43,258 bases of DNA from DASYTH01 sp035762905 (GCF_035762905.1 NZ_DASUCC010000038.1:1-43258); one strand, 5' to 3'; positions 15,899 through 25,805 are shown, counted from the stretch's first letter. Notes: generated by a model from the letters alone, not told the origin. Translations and numbers: made by a program.

Positions 15899-16000
15899 GT
15901 AAATAGTTTGACTTCCTACTATTGGAGATGCAACCACCGTGTGGCTGAACTCTCGCATGTGGGAGCATGGCGGCCCCCTCATGCTAGCGATGGAGCCTTG
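15899..16000. promoter_or_regulatory. Divergent control region between icmF and paaI-like gene, with two 6-10-6 dyads
   Basis: This 102-bp region contains two inverted repeats of identical geometry: AATAGT/ACTATT at 15902-15923 and AGCATG/CATGCT at 15964-15985, each with 6-bp arms and a 10-bp spacer. The first is strikingly AT-rich for this genome and overlaps a TTGACT hexamer. It abuts the icmF start, so it probably includes the icmF promoter. Regulator binding is inferred only from symmetry. Confidence 0.35.
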
Positions 16001-16411
16001 TTGATCCCTGAACCCGTACGTGTGATGTGGGATGGCGACGTGGCCTCCCGGTCGCTCGGCATGGAGCTGGTCGTGGCCGAACCGGGCAGCGCCGTCGTGC
16101 GCATGCCGGTCACCGATTCCATGATCAACGGCCACGACGTGGCACACGGCGGCTACCTGTTCCTGCTCGCCGACTCCGCGTTCGCCTGCGCGTGCAACGG
16201 CCACGGGCCGGTCACCCTTGCCGCCGGGGCGGACATCACCTTCGTGGCCCCGGTGCGCCGGGGTGACATGCTTGAGGCGCACGCGAGGGAGCGGGTCCGG
16301 TTCGGGCGCAGTGGGGTCTACGACGTCACCGTGTTCCGCGGCGAGGAGATCGTCGCGGAGTTCCGCGGCCGGAGCCGCACGACGACGAGGAGAACCGATG
16401 AAGGCCGGTGA
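16001..16411 (+). CDS. PaaI-family hot-dog thioesterase (hydroxyphenylacetyl-CoA thioesterase type)
   Basis: About 136 residues. The core ASRSLGMELVV, the catalytic-region motif NGHDVAHGGYLFLLADSAFA and the C-terminal VYDVTVFRGEEIVAEFRGRSR are typical of PaaI thioesterases, which rescue CoA from stalled aryl-CoA or dead-end intermediates. A TTG start at 16001 preceded by GGAG is preferred; an ATG at 16025 (MWDGDVASRS) is a shorter alternative without an SD-like tract. It overlaps the next gene by 14 bp. No other paa genes are nearby, so the substrate could equally be one of the CoA esters handled by IcmF. Confidence 0.82.
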   Translation: MIPEPVRVMWDGDVASRSLGMELVVAEPGSAVVRMPVTDSMINGHDVAHGGYLFLLADSAFACACNGHGPVTLAAGADITFVAPVRRGDMLEAHARERVRFGRSGVYDVTVFRGEEIVAEFRGRSRTTTRRTDEGR

Positions 16412-16856
16412 CCAGGCCCCCGACTTCGAGCTGCCGGACGAGACCGGAACACCCCGAAAGTTGTCCGACCTGCTCGCCGGCGGGCCGCTGGTGCTGTTCT
16501 TCTACCCGGCCGCCATGTCCCTCGGCTGCACCAAGGAGAGCTGCCATTTCCGCGACCTGGCCGCCGAGTTCGCCGAGCTTGGCGCCGGCCGGGCCGGGAT
16601 CAGCCCGGACCAGGTGGACAAGCAGAAGCGGTTCTCCGACAAGCACACCTTCGACTACCCGCTGCTCTCCGACCCGGACGGGGCGGTGGCCGGGCAGTTC
16701 GGCGTCCGCCGCGCCTTCGGTCCGATGGCCACAAGGCGGCACACGTTCGTGATCGACACCGACCGCACGGTGCTCGAAGTGATCAAGAGCGAGGTGCGCA
16801 TGAACGCGCACGCCGACCAGGCGCTCGCGGTGCTCCGGGCCAGGAAGAACTCCTAG
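16398..16856 (+). CDS. Peroxiredoxin (Bcp/PrxQ type)
   Basis: A 152-residue thiol peroxidase starting MKAGDQAPDFELPDETG. The motif LGCTKESCHFRDL carries the peroxidatic Cys (GCT) and a second Cys five residues later, the atypical 2-Cys arrangement of Bcp/PrxQ. A GEV/FGPMATRRHTFVID segment completes the thioredoxin fold. The canonical Pro-Gly before the Cys reads Leu-Gly. It reduces hydroperoxides in the cytosol. It starts inside the PaaI gene, and its TAG stop overlaps the convergent LCP stop (CTAG at 16853-16856). Confidence 0.9.
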   Translation: MKAGDQAPDFELPDETGTPRKLSDLLAGGPLVLFFYPAAMSLGCTKESCHFRDLAAEFAELGAGRAGISPDQVDKQKRFSDKHTFDYPLLSDPDGAVAGQFGVRRAFGPMATRRHTFVIDTDRTVLEVIKSEVRMNAHADQALAVLRARKNS

Positions 16857-18028
16857 CGCGGCACGTCGACCAGGGCACCCGCCGGCACCGGCTGGTCGGT
16901 GCGCAGCGCGTCGAACAGCTGCTCCGCCTTCTTCTCGTCCCAGGTCACGGCCGAGCCGACCTTGGTGCGGATCGAGCCGCCGATCGGCACCGTCGTGGTC
17001 ACCGTCTCGCCGCTGGCCGCGCCGCCGATGGCGAACGCCAGGCTGGGCAGGTTGTGCAGGTGGTCGCCCTCGTCGACGGTGAACGCGCCCGGGGCGCTGG
17101 CCAGCAGCGGCACGAACTTGAACGGGTTGAGCAGGGTGCCGGCGCTGGTCGCCTTGTCGGTCAGCGCGCCGATGAACTCCCGCTGGTGGATCACCCGGTC
17201 AAGGTCGGCCCGCGGCGTCGCCCTGGTCCGGACGTAGCCGAGCGCCTGCTGGCCGTCCAGCTCCTGACACCCGGCCGGCAGCGAGATCCCGGCCAGCGGG
17301 TCCTCGATCGGCTCCTTGAGGCACATCTCCACCCCGCCGACCGCGTCGACCATGTCGGCGAAGCCGCCGAAGCCGATCTCCACGTAGTGGTCCAGCCGCA
17401 GCCCGGTCGCCGTCTCCACGGTCCTCGCCAGCAGCTGCGGCCCGCCCTGCGCGTAGGCGGCGTTGAGCTTGTTCTTGCCCTTGCCCGGAATGTCCACATA
17501 GGAGTCCCGGAGCAGGCTGACCAGCGTCGGCTTGGTGTCGTTGTCGGGGATGTGCAGCAGCATCATCGTGTCGGTGCGCTGGCCCTTGACGTCCCCGGTG
17601 GTCAGCCGTTCCTGGTCCTCGGCGGTCAGGCCGGCCCGGCTGTCCGACCCCACGATCAGCCAGTTGGTGCCGGCGGCCTGGGCCGGCCGGCCCGGGTAGT
17701 CGCCGAGCGCGGACACCCGGTTGAGGTTCAGCTCCAGGTACAGCCACACCCCGCCGAGCAGCAACAGCAACGCCAGCACCATGATCAGCAGCACCCGGCC
17801 GAACCGCCGCTTGCGCGGCCGCGGCCGGGGCGGCGGCGGGCCGTAGCCCTGCTGCTCGGGTGGCGGTTGCCGGTGATCCGGCTGGTACGACTGACCGTAG
17901 CCGTCCGGTTGCCGCCGGTAGTCCGGACGCCCGGCCGGCACCGGCACCTCCATGCGCCGGGTACTGCCGTACGCCGGTCGCCTTGGCGGTGGCTGTTGCT
18001 GCCCGTAGCCGTAGCCGTCCTGACTCAT
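16853..18028 (-). CDS. LytR-CpsA-Psr (LCP) family cell-wall ligase
   Basis: A 391-residue membrane-anchored protein. The cytoplasmic N-terminus of about 90 residues is rich in Gln, Pro, Tyr and Gly, followed by basic RKRRFGR and one transmembrane helix (VLLIMVLALLLLLGGVWLYL). The extracellular LCP domain has GSDSRAG, RTDTMMLLHI, SLLRDSYVDIPG, NKLNAAYAQGG and the catalytic-arginine region YVRTRATPRADLDR. LCP enzymes attach polyprenyl-linked glycopolymers such as arabinogalactan to peptidoglycan. The ATG at 18028 is chosen over an upstream ATG because GGAG lies 7 nt before it. Confidence 0.9.
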   Translation of the reverse strand: MSQDGYGYGQQQPPPRRPAYGSTRRMEVPVPAGRPDYRRQPDGYGQSYQPDHRQPPPEQQGYGPPPPRPRPRKRRFGRVLLIMVLALLLLLGGVWLYLELNLNRVSALGDYPGRPAQAAGTNWLIVGSDSRAGLTAEDQERLTTGDVKGQRTDTMMLLHIPDNDTKPTLVSLLRDSYVDIPGKGKNKLNAAYAQGGPQLLARTVETATGLRLDHYVEIGFGGFADMVDAVGGVEMCLKEPIEDPLAGISLPAGCQELDGQQALGYVRTRATPRADLDRVIHQREFIGALTDKATSAGTLLNPFKFVPLLASAPGAFTVDEGDHLHNLPSLAFAIGGAASGETVTTTVPIGGSIRTKVGSAVTWDEKKAEQLFDALRTDQPVPAGALVDVPR

Positions 18029-18121
18029 TGCCGTTCTCCGCGGTCCGTACTCCATCGACTCCCCGACCTCCCACGCTCAACTCCCCAGACGTGGCGGACC
18101 CGGGCGGGGTTGCCCGACACC

Positions 18122-18772
18122 CTAACCCGGGTCCAGCGCGCCGAGCACGAACCGGCGGACCAGCAGCGTCCAGACCCGGGCCCGGCGCAGCATGGAGTGG
18201 CCCTCGTCGGGCAGTTCCAGCCGGCGCACGTCGACGCCGGCCACCCGGGCCCGCTCGGCGTAGGCGAGCGAGTCGGCCGGCTTGGTGACCTGGTCCGACG
18301 CTCCGTGCACGATCAGCACCGCCTTGCCGGCGAGCTGGTCGACGTGGTCCTTCTCGGTGGTCCACGGGGCCAGCGCGCACACCGCGACCACGTCGGGCTC
18401 GTCGGCCACCCGCAGCGCCACCCGCCCGCCCATGGAGTGCCCGACCAGCGCGATGGGCACCCCCGGGTGCGCCAGCCGGATCCCGGCCAGTGCCCACCTG
18501 GCGTCGGCCACCGGGTCCAGGTCGGGCCGGTTCCAGCCCCGGTACCGGTTGCACAGCAGCCAGACCGCGACGCCCTGCCGGCGACCGGCCCGGTGCAGGT
18601 CGAGGGCGAACGGCAGCATCCGCAGGTAGGCCGGCCGCAGCCGGTGCGCGCGCCGGCGGCTCTGCTCCTGGCCGCCGTGCAGCACCAGGACCACGGCGCG
18701 GGTGGGAGCGGCCCGGAACACCCGCAGCCGCGGAACCGGTGATCTCACGGTGCCCACGGTTCGCTCGGTCAC
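18122..18772 (-). CDS. Alpha/beta hydrolase (dienelactone-hydrolase-like / lysophospholipase-like)
   Basis: A 216-residue alpha/beta hydrolase. LVLHGGQEQS forms the oxyanion strand, GHSMGGRVAL the nucleophile elbow with its Ser, HGASDQVTKP holds the acidic residue and DEGHSML the catalytic His, so the triad is complete. The GTG start at 18772 overlaps the TetR stop (GTGA), so the two genes are coupled. There is no signal peptide; the protein is cytosolic. The substrate is unknown, and control by the upstream TetR regulator is plausible. Confidence 0.85.
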   Translation of the reverse strand: MTERTVGTVRSPVPRLRVFRAAPTRAVVLVLHGGQEQSRRRAHRLRPAYLRMLPFALDLHRAGRRQGVAVWLLCNRYRGWNRPDLDPVADARWALAGIRLAHPGVPIALVGHSMGGRVALRVADEPDVVAVCALAPWTTEKDHVDQLAGKAVLIVHGASDQVTKPADSLAYAERARVAGVDVRRLELPDEGHSMLRRARVWTLLVRRFVLGALDPG

Positions 18773-19494
18773 GACGACCGGGCCCGCACGACCGCCTCGA
18801 TGCCGTCCAGCAGGCGCTGCAGGCCGAACTCGAACGGATCGACCCAGTCCTGCTCGCCGCGGAACACCGCGGTCAGCGCCGGGAACCGGTCCGCGACCAG
18901 GTAGCGGTCCAGCAGCGGGCCCACCTCGGTCCACCACTGCTCGTCGCTGACCCCGGTGCTGCTGGCCACCTTGGCGTCCTGCGCCGCGCCCTGTGCCACG
19001 CCGCGCACGTAGCCGGTGATCACCTGCACGACAGCCATCAGCTCGGCGCCGGTCAGGCCGGTCTGGGACAGCACGCGCAGGATCGTCTCCAGCGCCGCGG
19101 TCTGGTTCGGGCCCATCAGGCCCCGGGTCAGCGACACCCGCAGCAGCCACGGATGGCGCCGGTAGCCGGCCAGGCTGTCCCGGGCGAACCGCTCCAGCCA
19201 CGGCCGCCAGTCCCCCGGCGGCGGCAGCGCGGTCTCGCCGATGGCGGCGTCCACCATCAGCTCGAACAGCTCGGTCTTGGCCGGGATGTAGGTGTAGAGC
19301 GACATCGTGCCGACCCCGAGGGCCTCGGCGACCCGGCGCATGGACAGCGCGCCGGCCCCCTCGGCGTCGGCGACCCCGATCGCCGCGCGCACGATCGCGG
19401 CCACGGTGAGCGCGGGCTTGGGTCCGCGGCTCGGCCGCACCTGTTCGCCCCAGAGCAGCGCGAGGCTGCGTTCGGGATCGATTCGATCATTCAT
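18769..19494 (-). CDS. TetR/AcrR-family regulator with TetR-like C-terminal domain
   Basis: A 241-residue regulator. The helix-turn-helix spans about residues 30-75 (IGVADAEGAGALSMRRVAEALG, then GTMSLYTYIPAK), followed by a long C-terminal domain of the tetracycline-repressor-like type. It is transcribed divergently from the NmrA-like gene at 19534 with a 39-bp gap containing a perfect palindromic operator. This is the classic arrangement for a repressor controlling itself and its neighbour. The coupled alpha/beta hydrolase downstream would be co-regulated. The ligand is unknown. Confidence 0.9.
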   Translation of the reverse strand: MNDRIDPERSLALLWGEQVRPSRGPKPALTVAAIVRAAIGVADAEGAGALSMRRVAEALGVGTMSLYTYIPAKTELFELMVDAAIGETALPPPGDWRPWLERFARDSLAGYRRHPWLLRVSLTRGLMGPNQTAALETILRVLSQTGLTGAELMAVVQVITGYVRGVAQGAAQDAKVASSTGVSDEQWWTEVGPLLDRYLVADRFPALTAVFRGEQDWVDPFEFGLQRLLDGIEAVVRARSS

Positions 19495-19511
19495 CTTGCG
19501 CCGATCCTACA

Positions 19512-19532
19512 ACTCCGTATGATGTACGGAGT
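19512..19532. promoter_or_regulatory. Perfect 21-bp palindromic TetR operator overlapping a -10 box
   Basis: The arms ACTCCGTA and TACGGAGT are exact inverted repeats around the 5-bp spacer TGATG. The hexamer TATGAT (19518-19523, 5 of 6 to the -10 consensus) lies at its centre for the rightward gene, with a weak TTGCGC 16 bp upstream. Transcription would start near 19530-19534, at or just before the ATG at 19534, implying a leaderless mRNA. Occupancy by the adjacent TetR protein would block RNA polymerase directly. Confidence 0.75.
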
Positions 19533-19533
19533 G

Positions 19534-20376
19534 ATGACGATCCTGGTGACCGGGGCGACCGGAAACGTCGGCCGGAACGTGGTGCACGGCCTCGTCCGAG
19601 CCGGCGTCCGGGTCCGCGCTCTGACCCGCAACCCCGCCTTCCCGTTCCCCGACGACGTCGAGGTGGTCGTCGGCGACCTCGCCCGGCCCGAGACCGTGGC
19701 CCCGGCGCTGGCCGGAGTGCACGCGCTGTACCTGTTCCCGCTGGCCTACCTGAAACCCGAGCTGAGCTCGTTCGACGACGTGATCACCACCGAGGCGATC
19801 GTCGGGCTGGCCGCGGCGGCCGGGGTGCGCCGGGTGGTCATGCTCGGCTCCTCGGACCCGGACTTCGTCCACCTGGAGCGGGTCGTGGAAGGCTCCGGAA
19901 TGGCGTGGACCATCCTGCGCCCCGGGGAGTTCGCCGTGAACAAGCTGAACTACTGGGCACCGTCGATCCGCGCGGAGGGCGTGGTCCGCACCGCCTACGC
20001 CGAAGCCCGCGGCACGCCGATCCACGAGGCCGACATCGCCGACGTGGCGGTCGCCGCCCTGCTCTCCGACGGCCACGCCGGCAGGCACTACGAGCTGACC
20101 GGGCCGCAGGCGCTGACCCTGCGCGAGCAGGTGGCGGCGATCGCCGCGGGCTGCGGCCGGGAGATCCGGCTCGAGCAGGTCAGCCACGAGCGGGAGCGGG
20201 CCGCCATGATCGACGCGGGCATGCCCGAGGTGGTGGTCGATGAGATGATCCTGTGGTACCCGGCGAACTACGCCGAACTGATGCCGCCGGTGTCTTCGGC
20301 CGTGCGCGAGGTGACCGGGCATCCGGGGCGCACGCTGGCCGAGTGGGCGGCCGACCATGCCGAGGAGTTCCGTTGA
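19534..20376 (+). CDS. NmrA/SDR-type NAD(P)H-binding protein
   Basis: A 280-residue atypical SDR. It has the N-terminal nucleotide-binding motif TGATGNVGRNVV, RALTRNP for NADP preference, and a C-terminal region typical of NmrA-like/azoreductase-like proteins, without the classic YxxxK site. The ATG at 19534 is favoured; two earlier in-frame ATGs fall inside the -10 box and operator. It is followed by a DDN-type protein with a TTGA overlap. The pair looks like a TetR-controlled detoxification or redox module; the substrate is unknown. Confidence 0.85.
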   Translation: MTILVTGATGNVGRNVVHGLVRAGVRVRALTRNPAFPFPDDVEVVVGDLARPETVAPALAGVHALYLFPLAYLKPELSSFDDVITTEAIVGLAAAAGVRRVVMLGSSDPDFVHLERVVEGSGMAWTILRPGEFAVNKLNYWAPSIRAEGVVRTAYAEARGTPIHEADIADVAVAALLSDGHAGRHYELTGPQALTLREQVAAIAAGCGREIRLEQVSHERERAAMIDAGMPEVVVDEMILWYPANYAELMPPVSSAVREVTGHPGRTLAEWAADHAEEFR

Positions 20377-20810
20377 GCCGACCATCGGAGGAGATCACCG
20401 AGAGCCCGACCGGGTGGGTGGCCAAGCACGTCCGGCAGTACCTGGACAGCGACGGCGCCCAGGGCGGGAAGTTCTACGGGGTCGACGCACTCCTGATCAC
20501 CACCCGGGGCCGCAGGTCCGGGCTGCTGCGCCGCACCGCCCTCTACTACGGCCGCGACGGCGAGCGCTACGTGGTCATCGCCTCCAACGGCGGCTCGCCC
20601 ACCCACCCCAACTGGTACCGCAACCTCGCCGCCGACCCGACCGTCTCGGTCCAGGTCGGCGCCGAGCGGTTCACCGCCCGCGCGCACACCGTGACCGGCC
20701 CCGAGCGGGCGGCACTGTGGGACCGGATGGCCGCCATCTACCCGAGCTACAACGACTATCAGGCCAAGGCCACCCGCGAGATCCCGGTGGTCGTGCTTGA
20801 GCGCACCTGA
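20373..20810 (+). CDS. Deazaflavin-dependent nitroreductase-family protein (DDN-like, F420-binding)
   Basis: A 145-residue split beta-barrel protein of the DDN family. The segment GKFYGVDALLITTRGRRSG, then LRRTALYY, YVVIASNGGSPTHPNWYRNL and the closing AIYPSYNDYQAKATREIPVVVLER are diagnostic. DDN proteins use reduced F420 to reduce quinones or nitro compounds. The start is a TTG at 20373 overlapping the previous stop, supported by GAGGAG 5 nt upstream. F420 use agrees with the fbiC gene at 6335-8905. Confidence 0.9.
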   Translation: MSRPSEEITESPTGWVAKHVRQYLDSDGAQGGKFYGVDALLITTRGRRSGLLRRTALYYGRDGERYVVIASNGGSPTHPNWYRNLAADPTVSVQVGAERFTARAHTVTGPERAALWDRMAAIYPSYNDYQAKATREIPVVVLERT

Positions 20811-21375
20811 CGCCGTCGCCGGCCTGCTGCTCGCCGCGGGCGGCGGCCGGCGCTACGGCCTGCCCAAGGCCCTGGTTCCCTACCGTGGCCGCCTTTTCGT
20901 CGAACACGCCGCCGGTGTGCTGCACGCCGCCGGCCTCGGTCCGGTCGTCGTGGTCCTCGGTGCCGCCGCCGCCGAGGTCCGCACCCGCGCCCACCTGCCG
21001 GGCTCCTCTTTGGTCGACAACCCGGACTGGCCAACCGGCATGGGCTCGTCCCTGCGCGCCGGCCTCGCCGCACTGTCCACATCGGACGCGGTGGCCGTGG
21101 TGATCCTGCCGGTGGACACGCCCGGCGTCACCGCCGCCGCCGTCGCACGGCTGGCCGCCCTCGCGTCGCCGGACGCCCTGGCCCGGGCCACCTACCACGG
21201 CGCCCCCGGCCACCCGGTGCTCATCGGCCGCGCGCACTGGCCGGCCGTGCACGCCGAGGCCACCGCCGACGCCGGCGCCCGCTCCTACCTGGCCGGCCAC
21301 CCGACCCGGGCCGTGCCCTGTGCGGACATCGCCTCCGGCCTCGACGTCGACCGCCCCACCGATCTCCCCTCCTAG
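20797..21375 (+). CDS. MocA-like nucleotidyltransferase (molybdenum cofactor cytidylyltransferase family)
   Basis: A 192-residue NTP-transferase. LLLAAGGGRRYGLPKAL is the nucleotide-binding signature, NPDWPTGMGSSLRAGL matches the MocA/MobA-like substrate region, and ILPVDTPGVT carries the metal-binding Asp. These enzymes attach CMP (or GMP) to molybdopterin for xanthine-dehydrogenase-type enzymes, which would pair logically with the XdhC gene at the window's left edge. The TTG start at 20797 overlaps the DDN gene by 14 bp. Activity with another sugar-phosphate or cofactor is possible. Confidence 0.8.
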   Translation: MSAPDAVAGLLLAAGGGRRYGLPKALVPYRGRLFVEHAAGVLHAAGLGPVVVVLGAAAAEVRTRAHLPGSSLVDNPDWPTGMGSSLRAGLAALSTSDAVAVVILPVDTPGVTAAAVARLAALASPDALARATYHGAPGHPVLIGRAHWPAVHAEATADAGARSYLAGHPTRAVPCADIASGLDVDRPTDLPS

Positions 21376-21393
21376 CCGGCAGCCGAATCGCGG

Positions 21394-23259
21394 TCAGGCG
21401 GCGGTGGGTTGCGGGGCGAACTGGGTGGTGTAGAGGTCGGCGTAGCGGCCGCCGGCGGCGAGCAGGGTGTCGTGGGTGCCGGATTCGACGACGGCGCCGT
21501 CCTCGATGACCAGGATCTGGTCGGCGGCCCGGATGGTGGACAGCCGGTGGGCGATCACGATCGCCGTCCGGCCGGTGAGCGCGTTGGCGAGCGCTTCCTG
21601 GACGGCGACCTCGGATTCGGAGTCCAGGTGGGCGGTTGCCTCGTCGAGGATGACCACCCGGGGCTGGGCCAGCAGGAGGCGGGCGATGGTGAGGCGCTGG
21701 CGTTCGCCGCCGGACAGCCGGTAGCCGCGTTCGCCGACCACGGTGTCCAGTTGGTCGGGCAGGGACCGGACCAGCGTTTCCAGCCGGGCCTGGCCGAGCG
21801 CCGCCCAGAGGTCGTCCTCGGTGGCCTCGGGCCGGGCGTAGCTGAGGTTGGCGCGGATGGAGTCGTGGAACAGGTGACCGTCCTGGGTCACCACGCCGAC
21901 GGTGTCACGCAGGGCGGTCAACCGGAGGTCGCGAACATCCACATCGGACAGTGTGATCGCACCGGAGTCCACATCGTACAGTCGCGGGATCAGGGTGGCG
22001 ATCGTGGACTTGCCGGCGCCGGAGGGCCCGACCAGTGCGATCATCTGGCCGGGTTCGGCGCGGAAGGTGATGCCGTGCAGGACCTCCTCGCCGCCGCGCT
22101 GGTCGAGTACGGCGACTTCCTCAAGGGAGGCAAGGGAGACCTGGCTGGGAGCGGGATAGCCGAACCGGACGTCGGCGAACTCGACGGCGACGCCGCCCGG
22201 CGGAACGGTTCGCGCGGTGGGCTTTTCGGTGATCATCGGGCGGAGGTCGAGAACCTCGAAGACACGCTCGAAGGAGACCAGCGCGGTCATCACGTCGACC
22301 CGCACGTTGGCCAGGGCGGTGAGCGGCGTGTACAGGCGGCTGAGCAGAAGTGCCAGTGCGACAACGGTTCCCGGGGCGAGTGCGCCGGTGATGGCGAGGT
22401 AGCCGCCGAGCCCGTAGACCAGGGCCTGGGCGAGCGCCGCGACGAGGGTCAGGCTGGTCATGAACCAGCGGGTCAGCATGGCGGTGCGGATGCCGATGTC
22501 GCGGACCCGGCCGGCGCGGGCGCCGAACTCGTCGGCCTCGGCGTGCGGCCGGCCGAACAGCCTCACCAGGGTGGCTCCGGGGGCGGAGAAGCGCTCGGTC
22601 ATCTGGCTGGTCATCGTGGCGTTCAATGTGGACGACTCGCGTTGCAGATCCGCCATTCGGCGGCCCATCCGGCGGGCCGGTAGGACGAACACCGGCAGCA
22701 GCACCAGGGCGAACGCGGTCACCTGCCAGGACAGGGTCAGCATCACGGCGAGCGAGAGCACCAGTTGGATCGAGTTGGTCACCAGACCGGACAGCGTCGA
22801 GGTGAACGCCCGCTGCGCCCCCATCACGTCGCTGTTGAGCCGGCTGACCAGCGCACCGGTCCTGGTGCGGGTGAAGAACGCCACCGGCATCCGTTGCACG
22901 TGCTCGAACACCGCCCGGCGCAGGTCGTAGATCAACCCCTCACCGATCCGCGCCGACTGCCAGCGCTCGGCCACCCCCAGCGCGGCGTCCAGCACGGCCA
23001 CACCGGCGATCGCCACGGCCAGCCACACCACCACGGAAGCGTCCTGCCCGCCCACGATCGTGTCCACCACCCGGCCGGCGAGCAGCGGCGTACTCACGGC
23101 CAGCACCGCCGAGACGACCGTGAGCAGCAGAAACACCACGAGCTTGGGATGGTGCGGCCGGGCGAACCGGAACACCCGGCGCACCGTGCCCTGGCGCAGA
23201 CCCTTCGGTGTGTCCGCCGCCCGCATGGCACCCCGCATGAACGATCGCGTTCCGTCCAC
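21394..23259 (-). CDS. ABC transporter, fused permease-ATPase (exporter type)
   Basis: A 621-residue half-transporter. A six-helix membrane domain spans about residues 30-330 (for example LVVFLLLTVVSAVLAVSTPLLAG and ITGALAPGTVVALALLLS). The ATPase domain has Walker A GPSGAGKST, signature LSGGERQR, Walker B VVILDEATAHLD and H-loop AHRLSTI. The GTG start at 23259 is preceded by AGGAGG at 6 nt spacing. It probably acts as a homodimer exporting lipids or drugs (MsbA/LmrA-like), but no substrate is evident. It converges on the MocA-like gene with an 18-bp gap. Confidence 0.92.
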   Translation of the reverse strand: MDGTRSFMRGAMRAADTPKGLRQGTVRRVFRFARPHHPKLVVFLLLTVVSAVLAVSTPLLAGRVVDTIVGGQDASVVVWLAVAIAGVAVLDAALGVAERWQSARIGEGLIYDLRRAVFEHVQRMPVAFFTRTRTGALVSRLNSDVMGAQRAFTSTLSGLVTNSIQLVLSLAVMLTLSWQVTAFALVLLPVFVLPARRMGRRMADLQRESSTLNATMTSQMTERFSAPGATLVRLFGRPHAEADEFGARAGRVRDIGIRTAMLTRWFMTSLTLVAALAQALVYGLGGYLAITGALAPGTVVALALLLSRLYTPLTALANVRVDVMTALVSFERVFEVLDLRPMITEKPTARTVPPGGVAVEFADVRFGYPAPSQVSLASLEEVAVLDQRGGEEVLHGITFRAEPGQMIALVGPSGAGKSTIATLIPRLYDVDSGAITLSDVDVRDLRLTALRDTVGVVTQDGHLFHDSIRANLSYARPEATEDDLWAALGQARLETLVRSLPDQLDTVVGERGYRLSGGERQRLTIARLLLAQPRVVILDEATAHLDSESEVAVQEALANALTGRTAIVIAHRLSTIRAADQILVIEDGAVVESGTHDTLLAAGGRYADLYTTQFAPQPTAA

Positions 23260-23648
23260 GCCGCACCTCCTCTCCCCCGAGCCGACCGAAGACAACAACA
23301 CCCGGTGACCGGAGGATCTTCCCATCCGGGAGTGTTCCTGGGCACGATGCTGGCCGGCGCGTCGATGGACGTCGTGCCGGTGCTGCTGGTCGACCCCGAG
23401 CGTTCGTCGAGGAGGTGATCCGCTACCCGGCGGGCGCGAGGACCGCCTGGCCGGTGCCGCGGTCGGGAGTACCTGAGCTACCCGCTGGCCCTGTTCGGTG
23501 CGATGGTCGGATGCTCGGGCCGCGGCGACCGGTGACACCGCCCGGGCCCACGCGCCCGGCAGTTCCCCGATCAGTCCGACCCTCCTGGCGGCCGGAGCCC
23601 CGACACCACTGAAAACCTTCAGGCGTGCGCAGCGGAAGCAGGCAGGCC
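23260..23648. other. Gene-poor 389-bp stretch with possible decayed coding fragments
   Basis: No intact gene was found. On the plus strand, short coding-like pieces follow one another in three different frames: FLGTMLAGASMDVVPVLLVDPE (23331 onward), then FVEEVIRYPAG (about 23403), then EYLSYPLALFGAMVG (about 23468). The first two could be joined by one frameshift (VDPE-R-FVEEVIRY). This looks like the remnant of a degraded gene, perhaps of cytochrome P450 helix-K type, but the identity is not established. The ABC transporter promoter must also lie here. Confidence 0.3.
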
Positions 23649-23858
23649 CTACTTCTTCTTGGTGCGCGTGGCACCACCACGCCCGCGCAGTGTGACGCCG
23701 GACTCGGACAGCACCCTGTGCACGAAGCCGTACGAGCGGCCGGTCGACTCGGCCAAGGCGCGAATGCTGGCGCCCTTCTCGTACTTCTTCTTCAGGTCAG
23801 CGGCCAGCTTGTCGCGCGTGTTGCCGGTGATCCGCGCGCCTTTCTTCAGGTCAGCCAC
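23649..23858 (-). CDS. Small helix-turn-helix domain protein conserved in actinobacteria
   Basis: A 69-residue basic protein. It starts (GTG at 23858) with ADLKKGARITGNTRDKLAADL and continues KKKYEKGASIRALAESTGRSYGFVHRVLSESG, a clear helix-turn-helix of the resolvase/Lsr2-C-terminal kind. It ends RGRGGATRTKKK, a DNA-backbone-binding Arg/Gly/Lys tail. This small family is widespread and highly conserved in actinomycetes, but I know of no assigned function. It stands alone: a 389-bp gene-poor stretch on one side and 184 bp (23859-24042) without a recognisable gene on the other. Confidence 0.82.
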   Translation of the reverse strand: MADLKKGARITGNTRDKLAADLKKKYEKGASIRALAESTGRSYGFVHRVLSESGVTLRGRGGATRTKKK

Positions 23859-24042
23859 GTCATCCGCCTTCCGAACCTGTAACTGAGGTCCTTGCAACCC
23901 CTGCCGAGCAATGATCGAACAGGTCGGCCAGGAACGCCAGGCGAGATCGAAAATTCCCTGCGATCGTCCCCCAGACGCACCAATGCCAACCCTTCGGCGA
24001 CGCCTTGTATCGCTGGTGGAGTTGTCCGCGTAAGGGTGATTC

Positions 24043-25659
<1,617 letters not shown>

Positions 25660-25805
25660 TGAGATGACTCCCCAAGTGGCTGGTCGTGAACAGGGGTCAG
25701 CGGCTCGCCTGCCGTGACCGGCGAGCTGACCGGCGACCTAGTCCATCCGAACGACCACCAGGCCAGTCTACGGGTGACGTACAACGCTTTGCCGGAGGCT
25801 CGCTC

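Noticed and set aside
12902..16000. Very long open frame on the plus strand opposite icmF
   Set aside because: It is antisense to a well-supported mutase gene and has low-complexity Arg/Gly/His-rich translation without motifs; it results from third-position GC bias. Only its last part (16001-16411) is a real gene.
15899..16000. Possible cobalamin riboswitch before icmF
   Set aside because: The icmF leader is too short and shows no B12-box-like sequence; the ATG lies beside the AT-rich dyad, leaving no room for a riboswitch.
23260..24042. Possible mobile element or attachment site in the gene-poor stretch
   Set aside because: No transposase or integrase fragment, terminal inverted repeats or tRNA gene could be seen.
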